From Bacteroidetes bacterium UBA1952 (GTDB taxonomy: Bacteria; Bacteroidota; Bacteroidia; Chitinophagales; Chitinophagaceae), in NCBI GenBank assembly GCA_002336725.1, contig DDEO01000008.1:1-11879 (forward strand): a DNA stretch of 11,879 nt, in the 5' to 3' direction. This document shows positions 7,240-11,879 of the stretch, piece after piece. A model generated the notes under the pieces. That model saw only the letters and a list, made by a program, of their open reading frames with translations. It was not told where the DNA came from and searched no databases. Positions within the stretch are counted from its first letter, which is position 1. Every line of letters begins with the position of its first letter. Made by a program: the position numbers and the translations under genes.

Positions 7240-7270
7240 AAAAAGCTATCCCTTTCCGGAATAGCTTTTT
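7240..7270. terminator. Bidirectional terminator between cmk and thiolase
   Basis: AAAAAGCTAT (7240-7249) pairs perfectly with ATAGCTTTTT (7261-7270) around an 11-base loop. Runs of A on the left and T on the right give a T-tract on both strands, serving the convergent cmk (+) and thiolase (-) genes. The loop is mostly a TTCCGGAA copy (7254-7261), and another TTTCCGGAAA lies at 7179-7188, just past the cmk stop. Confidence 0.92.
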
Positions 7271-7288
7271 TTTATTTTTAGATTCTGA

Positions 7289-8473
7289 TTACTCCGCAAC
7301 GCGCTCCAGCACCAGTGCGCTTGCGCCGCCGCCGCCGTTGCAGATGCCGGCAGCGCCATAGCGGCCGTCTTTCTGCTGTAGCACGCTGAGAAGCGTTACC
7401 AGGATGCGTGCACCGGAAGCGCCCAGCGGATGGCCGATAGAAACCGCGCCGCCATTCACGTTCACCTGCTCCGGCTTCAGACCCATTTTCTGGCTATTGA
7501 CCAGCCCCACCACCGAAAACGCTTCATTTAATTCAAAGAAATCAATTTCATCCAGCTGAAGGCCGGCTTTCTTTACCGCTTTGGGAACGGCAATAGACGG
7601 CGATGTGGTGAACCACTCGGGCGCTTGCTCGGCATCGGCATAACCGCGAATGATGGCCAGTGGTTTGAGGCCCATTTCTTTTGCTTTTTCAGTGCTCATC
7701 AGCACCAGCGCGGCCGCGCCGTCGTTCATCGTAGAAGCGTTGGCCGCCGTTACGCTGCCGCCCTTTACAAACGCCGATTGCAGACCGGGGATTTTGTCAA
7801 ATTTCACGTTCCACATCTCTTCGTCTTTGGCAAAAACGACCGGCGCGCCCTTGCGCTGTGGCACCGCAACCGGAACAATTTCTTCTTCAAAAAGACCCGC
7901 TTCCTGCGCCTTCTGGCTGCGCTTGTAGCTTTCGATGGCAAATTCGTCCTGCGCCTCGCGGGAAATACCGCATTCTGTGGCGCACAGTTCGGCGGCGTTG
8001 CCCATTGCGTAATTGTGATACACATCGGTGAGGCCGTCTTTGGCCAGGCCATCCACCAGTTGCACATTGCCGTATTTATTTCCCCAGCGCATTTCCGGGC
8101 TGTAAAAAGGCACGTTGCTCATGCTCTCCATGCCGCCGGCCACCACGATTTCGGCATCGCCGAGCAGGATAGATTGCGCCGCCTGCATCACCGCTTTCAT
8201 GCCGGAGGCGCATACTTTGTTTACCGTCGTTGCATTTACCTTGTCGGGCAAGCCGGCTTTTTTGGCCGCCTGCCGCGCGGGCGCTTGTCCCAGATTGGCC
8301 TGAAGCACACAACCCATCAGCACATCGTCCACATCTTCCGGCCGGATGCCGGCTCTTTCCACTGCGCCTTTGATGGCAATAGCGCCCAGGTCAGTAGCAG
8401 AAAGGCTTTTCAGCGAGCCACCCCAGCTTCCCAGCGGCGTGCGTACCGCTGAAACGATACATACTTCTTTCAT
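7289..8473 (-). CDS. Acetyl-CoA C-acetyltransferase (thiolase)
   Basis: A 394-residue thiolase that interconverts two acetyl-CoA with acetoacetyl-CoA, or cleaves 3-ketoacyl-CoA. All catalytic landmarks are present: nucleophile Cys88 in NKVCASGMKAV, the NEAF motif at 316-319, His348 in GGAVSIGHPLGASGAR, and Cys378 in ICNGGGGASA. These positions match the well-studied Zoogloea biosynthetic thiolase (Cys89, His348, Cys378) almost exactly. It would act in short-chain fatty acid or ketone metabolism, or polyester-type precursors; the sequence does not settle direction. The ATG at 8473 follows a good Bacteroidota promoter (8505-8534), and the gene ends at the shared terminator with cmk. I give no symbol, because this family carries several (atoB, phaA, thlA, fadA) and substrate cannot be read here. 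Confidence 0.95.
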   Translation of the reverse strand: MKEVCIVSAVRTPLGSWGGSLKSLSATDLGAIAIKGAVERAGIRPEDVDDVLMGCVLQANLGQAPARQAAKKAGLPDKVNATTVNKVCASGMKAVMQAAQSILLGDAEIVVAGGMESMSNVPFYSPEMRWGNKYGNVQLVDGLAKDGLTDVYHNYAMGNAAELCATECGISREAQDEFAIESYKRSQKAQEAGLFEEEIVPVAVPQRKGAPVVFAKDEEMWNVKFDKIPGLQSAFVKGGSVTAANASTMNDGAAALVLMSTEKAKEMGLKPLAIIRGYADAEQAPEWFTTSPSIAVPKAVKKAGLQLDEIDFFELNEAFSVVGLVNSQKMGLKPEQVNVNGGAVSIGHPLGASGARILVTLLSVLQQKDGRYGAAGICNGGGGASALVLERVAE

Positions 8474-8504
8474 AAAGAGAAAACGTCTGAATTTTTAAGA
8501 CGCG

Positions 8505-8534
8505 CAAATTTACGAAATCTGCAAGGGGCGCAAA
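8505..8534 (-). promoter_or_regulatory. Bacteroidota-type promoter of the thiolase gene
   Basis: On the minus strand, TTTG (8531-8534) is followed after 18 bases by TAAATTTG (8505-8512), an exact TAnnTTTG. The expected start of transcription is near 8499, giving a leader of about 25 bases before the ATG at 8473. Confidence 0.7.
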
Positions 8535-8539
8535 ATCAA

Positions 8540-8572
8540 GGCATTTATACCAATATCATTACATATAATGCC
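8540..8572. repeat. AT-rich inverted repeat
   Basis: GGCATTTATA (8540-8549) faces TATAATGCC (8564-8572), pairing with one bulged base around a 14-base AT-rich centre. It lies just upstream of the thiolase promoter and could be an operator; there is no direct evidence for a binding protein. Confidence 0.4.
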
Positions 8573-8626
8573 AACTACACGAACGCAACACACCTCCCGT
8601 CGGTGGTTTAGCAGAAGTTGTTTTTC

Positions 8627-8718
8627 GGCTGTATCCCTGCGGGATTTCAATGGAGATGTAGGCTGCCCCACACCCATTTTATACCCCTAAACCTCAAAAA
8701 AGCCGAAGGGTACAGCTT
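8627..8718. repeat. Imperfect inverted repeat with nested mini-hairpins
   Basis: The left arm reads GCTGTATCCCTGCGGGAT (8628-8645). The right arm, read on the minus strand, gives GCTGTACCCTTCGGCTT (8700-8715). Each arm holds a tiny hairpin with a three-base loop (TCCC-TGC-GGGA and CC-GAA-GG). The remaining bases of this 352-base gene-free gap hold no other gene. Confidence 0.5.
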
Positions 8719-8761
8719 GTTAAAACCGTGCCACGGCAAAGCATTTCTGCTGCTTTTTTTG

Positions 8762-8769
8762 TATCTTTA
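8762..8769 (+). promoter_or_regulatory. Possible -7 box (TATCTTTA) of the L,D-transpeptidase gene
   Basis: TATCTTTA is one base off TAnnTTTG and lies 57 bases before the ATG at 8826. I see no clear -33 box. Between them, at 8791-8808, the nine-base unit CTACCTCAC occurs twice in tandem in the presumed leader. Confidence 0.3.
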
Positions 8770-8825
8770 CGATAGCTATTGAAAACACCCCTACCTCACC
8801 TACCTCACCTATCCCAAACCCCTCT

Positions 8826-9695
8826 ATGAAAAAACGCTTTTTGTATCTCGCAGCCGCCTCTGTTATTGCCCTTGCATACAAGCCGCTACAGGCAGAAGTA
8901 GTAAAAGTTGTAGAAACGGACCCGACCGGCAGCCTGCTTCCCTCGAAGCTGAAAGCAGAAGCAGCATCTTTTGATGCTTTTGCCGCCGGTGTATATCGCC
9001 AGATAGATTTTAAAGGTTTTGAGCGTCTCGACGCAGATGTTTTTAAAAAAGCACTTTCCGGATACCTGAACCTGAAGGCCGCCAACAAACTGGGGACGCA
9101 GAAAGGCATCCTGACGGTTTGCGATTTCTCGCTGCCGTCGAGCGAAAAGCGGATGTGGATTATTGATATGGACCACAAAAAAGTGCTGCTCAACGACCTT
9201 GTAGCGCACGGCCAGGGTTCCGGAGAGGTGATGGCGACGGCTTTTTCCAACACCGATAACAGCCATCAAAGCTCGCTCGGTTTCTATGTTACCGGCGAAA
9301 CTTATACCGGTCAGCATGGCACTTCGCTGCGCCTCCTGGGTCAGGACAAAGGCTTTAACGATGCTGCCCTTGCGCGCGGCATCGTGGTACACGGAGCCAA
9401 CTACGTAAACAAGGCTTATGCAGTTGCCAATCAGCGCATTGGCCGCTCCTGGGGTTGCCCGGCGGTTGATCAGGCCATTAGCCAGAAAGTGATTGATTAT
9501 ATCAAAGACGGCTCCTGCCTGTTCATCTTCGCGAACCACAGGCAATACCTGCAGGCGGGCTATTGGGTTAATAAGAAAGTGGAAAACCTGCCAATTGACC
9601 CCATCTTCGCCGAGCAGCACACCAAAGAGCAGATTGCCGGTATTTCCGGAAATACGGACAGCCTGCAACAACCGGTTGCCGCCGGTCATCTCTAA
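8826..9695 (+). CDS. Murein L,D-transpeptidase-like catalytic domain protein (YkuD_2)
   Basis: A 289-residue exported protein. Residues 1-23 are a signal peptide (MKKRFLYLAAASVIALAYKPLQA). A helical segment follows to about 90. The catalytic region at 95-235 resembles the YkuD_2 ('murein L,D-transpeptidase catalytic domain family') proteins: GIVVHGANYV with His189, then GRSWGCPAV with candidate nucleophile Cys211 in the family's S-x-G-C pattern. Such enzymes act on the peptide stems of peptidoglycan in the periplasm; the exact reaction of this branch is not established. It ends in a Gln/Pro-rich tail. The gene stands alone, with its own strong terminator at 9712-9760. A palindrome copy lies inside the gene (9641-9654, a perfect 14-mer). 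Confidence 0.88.
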   Translation: MKKRFLYLAAASVIALAYKPLQAEVVKVVETDPTGSLLPSKLKAEAASFDAFAAGVYRQIDFKGFERLDADVFKKALSGYLNLKAANKLGTQKGILTVCDFSLPSSEKRMWIIDMDHKKVLLNDLVAHGQGSGEVMATAFSNTDNSHQSSLGFYVTGETYTGQHGTSLRLLGQDKGFNDAALARGIVVHGANYVNKAYAVANQRIGRSWGCPAVDQAISQKVIDYIKDGSCLFIFANHRQYLQAGYWVNKKVENLPIDPIFAEQHTKEQIAGISGNTDSLQQPVAAGHL

Positions 9696-9711
9696 ATCAA
9701 GACTGTTTTTA

Positions 9712-9760
9712 AGAAAAATCCCCCCGCGAGCTTTCAAAAGCTTTCGGGGGATTTTCTTTT
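9712..9760 (+). terminator. Strong Rho-independent terminator
   Basis: A long inverted repeat: AAAATC followed by a C-run and G (up to 9726) pairs with CGGGGGATTTT (9745-9755), with an inner AGCTT/AAGCT stem (9729-9733 with 9738-9742). T-rich sequence continues to 9760. It starts about 16 bases after the L,D-transpeptidase stop. A TTTCCGGAAA copy (9760-9769) directly abuts the T-tract. Confidence 0.9.
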
Positions 9761-9821
9761 TTCCGGAAATAGGGTATTCTTCCTGGCAGAACGCGCCTCC
9801 CGACACGTTCCTACCCATCCG

Positions 9822-9861
9822 AATCCGTGAAAATCCGCTCCATCCGTGTCATCCGCGTGCC
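9822..9861. repeat. ATCCGTG-type short tandem repeat
   Basis: Four units of about 10 bases in a row: AATCCGTGAA, AATCCGCTCC, ATCCGTGTC, ATCCGCGTGCC. From memory, this matches the kind of ATCCGTG repeat found scattered between genes in many bacterial genomes, including Bacteroidota. It lies in the 208-base gap between two convergent genes. Confidence 0.7.
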
Positions 9862-9889
9862 ATTTCCTGCGGTTGAAAACCGGCTTTTC

Positions 9890-9901
9890 TTTTCCGGAAA
9901 A
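9890..9901. repeat. 12-base palindrome TTTTCCGGAAAA
   Basis: A TTTCCGGAAA copy extended by one base on each side, three bases beyond the stop codon of the alkyltransferase-like gene. Confidence 0.9.
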
Positions 9902-9903
9902 TA

Positions 9904-10254
9904 TCACTCCGGCGACAGCTCTTTGGCGGGGTCCCAGAAGCGGTTTTCAAAATCCACAGCCGCATCTGCTATCACCTTTACGCCTTCGGCCTCAAGTAAT
10001 TTCTGCATGGCATCGGGCGCACCGAAATGGTGTTTTCCGGTGAGCAGCCCGTTGCGGTTCAGCACGCGGTGCGCCGGCACAAAGGGATGCACATTGTGGC
10101 AGGCACCGAGCGCATAGCCCACCACCCGCGCACCCGAGCGAACGCCGAGCGCCGCCGCAATCGCGCCATAGCTCGTTACCCGTCCCGGCGGAATAGCACG
10201 GGTAATTTCATAAATGGCTTCGTAGAGATCGCTGCGAACCGGTTCTTTTTTCAT
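9904..10254 (-). CDS. Alkyltransferase-like (Atl) protein, MGMT family without catalytic Cys
   Basis: A 116-residue protein of the O6-alkylguanine-DNA alkyltransferase fold. The helix-turn-helix (TSYGAIAAALG, 27-37) and its DNA-intercalating arginine (Arg43 in GARVVGYAL) are present. The active-site motif, usually PCHRV, reads PAHRV here, with Ala61 replacing the acceptor cysteine. It therefore should not transfer alkyl groups itself. By analogy with known Atl proteins (E. coli YbaZ has Trp there), it would bind alkylated guanine, flip it out and direct nucleotide excision repair to it. It is the last gene of the trmB trio. The ATG at 10254 is preferred; a GTG at 10278 overlaps the preceding stop in a GTGA arrangement and would add eight residues, so translational coupling to the upstream gene is possible. 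Confidence 0.87.
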   Translation of the reverse strand: MKKEPVRSDLYEAIYEITRAIPPGRVTSYGAIAAALGVRSGARVVGYALGACHNVHPFVPAHRVLNRNGLLTGKHHFGAPDAMQKLLEAEGVKVIADAAVDFENRFWDPAKELSPE

Positions 10255-10274
10255 AGAATGGAAGCGCGTTTGGT

Positions 10275-10487
10275 TCACGCGGGGCCTTTTTGTTCTTCTG
10301 CATTTCGCTGCGCCCGCAGCGCACCTCTTCGCGGTTCCTGCACCGCCTCAAAATCATAGGGGCAATGCCGGCAACCATTGCCGCAACAATAGCCGCGTTT
10401 GCGGTGGTAGTGTTCTGTAAACACCATACGCCCGTCGGGCAGGAAATAAAAATCAGGATTCGTCTCCGGCGGCGTTTTGCTTTCCAT
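10275..10487 (-). CDS. DUF5522-like Cys-rich small protein
   Basis: A 70-residue protein whose core (residues 12-46) reads DFYFLPDGRMVFTEHYH, then RGYCCGNGCRHCPYDF. The four cysteines (34, 35, 39, 42) and nearby His residues suggest a bound metal, most likely zinc, or an iron-sulfur site. This pattern matches what I recall of DUF5522, a small family of unknown function. The last 20 residues (EPRRGALRAQRNAEEQKGPA) are low-complexity and not part of the family core. The start codon (10487) lies inside the 3' end of trmB, overlapping by 35 bases, and the stop overlaps a possible GTG start of the Atl gene. That tight packing implies one mRNA and coupled translation. A DNA or RNA role is inference from the neighbours. 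Confidence 0.82.
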   Translation of the reverse strand: MESKTPPETNPDFYFLPDGRMVFTEHYHRKRGYCCGNGCRHCPYDFEAVQEPRRGALRAQRNAEEQKGPA

Positions 10488-11175
10488 TGCGCGTCTCCGT
10501 TTTCAGGTATCTTTCCGGAACCACTACCCCGTTTTCGGGCAGTCGGAAAGCCAGGTAATAAATCTTGCGGTTGTCGGCGATGTGGAGCTTTTCATAGTGC
10601 GTCTGGATGGCCAGCACCCCGGTTGCCTTGCCGGTAGCGTAGATATCCTGATAATCGGTAACGATTTCGCAGCCCTGTTCGGCGATGACTTCGTGGGTAA
10701 AATCATACAGCTCGCGCGAGTCGGTTTTGAGATGGATGACTGCGCCGGGCTGCAACACTTTTTCGTATTGGGCCAGAAAGCGCGGGTGCGTCAATCGGTT
10801 TTTGGCCTGCGACTTGGTCAGGAACGGATCGGGGAATAATATCCAGATTTCGCTCACCTCACGCGGGGCAAAATAAGCCTCCAGATGCCCGATTTGAATG
10901 CGCAGAAACGCCACATTTTTCCGGTCTTCGGCCAGTGCTTTTTTCGCACCCACATAAATGCGGTTGCCTTTCACATCCACGCCGATATAATTGCGGCCTG
11001 TGTTTTGCGCCCCCAGTCCGAGGCTGTATTCGCCCTTTCCGCAGGCCAGTTCCAGCGTAATGGGGTTTTCATTTCCAAAAAAATCTTTCCAGTTTCCGGC
11101 CATGTTTTCCGGATACTGAAGCACGTTTTTATAGGTTTCGATGGCGGCAAAGCGCACGAGTTTTTTCTGAGCCAT
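10453..11175 (-). CDS. trmB: tRNA (guanine-N7-)-methyltransferase TrmB
   Basis: A 240-residue enzyme that uses S-adenosylmethionine to methylate N7 of guanosine 46 in the variable loop of tRNA. The SAM motif is LELACGKGEYSLGLG (41-55), followed by YIGVDVKGNRIYVGAKKA (63-80) for the ribose-binding acid. The family hallmark FPDP lies at 114-117, here ILFPDPFLTKSQAKNRLTHPRFL instead of the usual FPDPWPKKRH, a form common in Bacteroidota. HLKTDSRELYDFT (148-160) is the conserved C-terminal block with the catalytic/tRNA-binding TD. The ATG at 11175 is the only sensible start; no Shine-Dalgarno is seen. It opens the trmB-DUF5522-atl trio and overlaps the next gene by 35 bases. Its upstream leader runs into the hairpin array at 11187-11408. 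Confidence 0.95.
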   Translation of the reverse strand: MAQKKLVRFAAIETYKNVLQYPENMAGNWKDFFGNENPITLELACGKGEYSLGLGAQNTGRNYIGVDVKGNRIYVGAKKALAEDRKNVAFLRIQIGHLEAYFAPREVSEIWILFPDPFLTKSQAKNRLTHPRFLAQYEKVLQPGAVIHLKTDSRELYDFTHEVIAEQGCEIVTDYQDIYATGKATGVLAIQTHYEKLHIADNRKIYYLAFRLPENGVVVPERYLKTETRNGKQNAAGDES

Positions 11176-11186
11176 AGGGGATTAAA

Positions 11187-11408
11187 TTGGATGCCGCCGA
11201 TGGCGGCATTGGACTTCCGCTTCGCGAAAATTGGAGAATTGGACTGCCTTCGGCAATTGGACTCCCGCTTCGCGGAAATTGGAGAATTAGACAGCTTCGC
11301 TATTAGAGAATGAAGAATTTTCCAATGCCCGAAGGGCATCCAATTCTCCAATGCGAAGCACCCAATTGCCGCAGGCAGTCCAATTCCGCCTCCGGCGGAT
11401 GTCCAATT
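11187..11408. repeat. Array of nine mini-hairpins with three-base loops and ATTGGA linkers
   Basis: Nine short palindromes, nearly all with exactly three-base loops: 11191-11209 (8-bp stem, loop GAT), 11216-11228 (degenerate, loop TTC), 11245-11255 (TGCC-TTC-GGCA), 11265-11275 (CCGC-TTC-GCGG), 11293-11301 (AGC-TTC-GCT), 11325-11339 (ATGCCC-GAA-GGGCAT), 11352-11360 (TGC-GAA-GCA), 11367-11377 (TGCC-GCA-GGCA) and 11386-11398 (CCGCC-TCC-GGCGG). Linkers are ATTGGA or GAATTGGA before about 11310 and the reverse complement TCCAAT after about 11320, so the array inverts in its middle. Units at 11236-11260 and 11362-11386 are 25-base inverted copies differing at one base, in the loop. It lies between two genes on the same strand. 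Confidence 0.88.
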
Positions 11409-11409
11409 C

Positions 11410-11879
11410 CTACAGCGGTATATTCCCGTGTTTCCTTCTCGGATTCACCACTACTTTATTGCGCAGCATTTCAAAACCGCTGAGCAGGCGGCGGCGCGTT
11501 TCGTGGGGGAAGATAACCGCGTCGATAAAGCCGCGAGCGGCAGCGCCATAGGGATTGGCAAATTTTTCGGCGTATTCCGCTTCTTTTTCCAAGGCTTTGG
11601 CAGCCGGGTCGGTGGCTTCGGCAATTTGTTTTTTAAAGATAATCTCCGATGCGCCCTTCGCGCCCATCACGGCGATTTCTGCCGTCGGCCACGCCAGGTT
11701 CAGGTCGGCGCCAATGTGCTTGGAGTTCATCACGTCATACGCGCCGCCGTAGGCCTTGCGGGTGATGACTGTAATTTTCGGCACCGTGGCTTCGCTGAGC
11801 GCATAGAGCAGTTTCGCGCCGTTGGTGATGATGCCGTTCCACTCCTGATCGGTACCGGGCAGGAAGCCGGGGACATCCA
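11410..11879 (-). CDS. Acyl-CoA carboxylase beta subunit (PccB-like), 5' part missing
   Basis: Only the C-terminal ~155 residues are in the window; the frame is open to the edge at 11879, so the start lies outside. It reads DVPGFLPGTDQEWNGIITNGAKLLYALSEATVPKITVITRKAYGGAYDVMNSKHIGADLNLAWPTAEIAVMGAKGASEI in sequence order, the typical carboxyltransferase domain of biotin-dependent acyl-CoA carboxylases (propionyl-CoA carboxylase beta, methylmalonyl-CoA decarboxylase alpha). The end, PRRKHGNIPL, is the family's characteristic C-terminus. The chain would transfer carboxyl from carboxybiotin to acetyl- or propionyl-CoA; which one cannot be decided from this part. A GTG at 11784 should not be taken as a start. 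It stands upstream of, and on the same strand as, the hairpin array and trmB. Confidence 0.93.
   Translation of the reverse strand, partial: DVPGFLPGTDQEWNGIITNGAKLLYALSEATVPKITVITRKAYGGAYDVMNSKHIGADLNLAWPTAEIAVMGAKGASEIIFKKQIAEATDPAAKALEKEAEYAEKFANPYGAAARGFIDAVIFPHETRRRLLSGFEMLRNKVVVNPRRKHGNIPL

Noticed and set aside
7625..8452. A 275-codon plus-strand frame opposite the thiolase
   Set aside because: The thiolase has full catalytic motifs on the other strand; this frame has none and reads as low-complexity His/Phe/Arg sequence.
8886..9818. A 310-codon minus-strand frame opposite the L,D-transpeptidase gene
   Set aside because: It runs across a strong terminator and repeat sequence and has no recognisable domain, while the plus strand has a signal peptide and an HG...GC catalytic pattern.
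11187..11408. CRISPR array
   Set aside because: Repeats are short palindromes of varied stem length, linkers are similar to one another instead of unique spacers, orientation flips midway, and no cas genes are present.
11410..11784. Start of the carboxylase gene at the GTG 11784
   Set aside because: The frame stays open upstream and translates to DVPGFLPGTDQEWNG, a conserved carboxyltransferase segment, so the gene continues past the window edge.

Overview
The window looks like chromosomal DNA of a Bacteroidota bacterium, probably of the Chitinophagales/Saprospirales type, with GC content around the low 50s. Three things point there: promoters of the form TTTG-N18..20-TAnnTTTG (186-217 plus, 8505-8534 minus), the near absence of Shine-Dalgarno sequences, and gene families typical of the phylum (an 824-aa CcmF/CcsA, a DUF5522-like protein, a YkuD_2-type L,D-transpeptidase, a TPR histidine kinase). 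The genus is not identifiable from the sequence alone.

Layout. 1-248: non-coding, with an inverted repeat and a promoter. 249-899 (+): SAM-dependent methyltransferase. 1019-3493 (-): CcmF-type haem lyase component. 3742-3927 (-): small YtxH-like membrane protein, followed by a terminator. 4105-5823 (+): secreted-sensor TPR histidine kinase of the HisKA_3 class, with no response regulator in the window. 6031-6339 (+): glycine-zipper protein with its own terminator. 6463-7167 (+): cytidylate kinase. 7289-8473 (-): acetyl-CoA acetyltransferase (thiolase), convergent with cmk across a shared bidirectional terminator. 8474-8825: gene-free, with a promoter and inverted repeats. 8826-9695 (+): L,D-transpeptidase-like protein with a strong terminator. 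11175-9904 (-): a tightly packed trio, trmB, a DUF5522-like Cys-rich protein and an alkyltransferase-like protein. 11410-11879 (-): C-terminal part of an acyl-CoA carboxylase beta subunit, cut by the window edge.

The genes are mostly single housekeeping units and I see no defence system, prophage or insertion sequence. The unusual content is the spacer DNA. The octamer TTCCGGAA occurs 18 times, against about 0.2 expected at random; 12 copies extend to TTTCCGGAAA. Ten of the 18 copies lie in about 2.06 kb of non-coding sequence, often beside or inside terminators. A separate array of nine tiny hairpins, nearly all with three-base loops and joined by ATTGGA-type linkers, fills the gap between trmB and the carboxylase (11187-11408) and reverses orientation in the middle. 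Further palindromic or tandem repeats sit at 33-92, 5884-5910, 8627-8718 and 9822-9861. The window therefore reads as a normal gene set in a genome with several families of short palindromic repeats.
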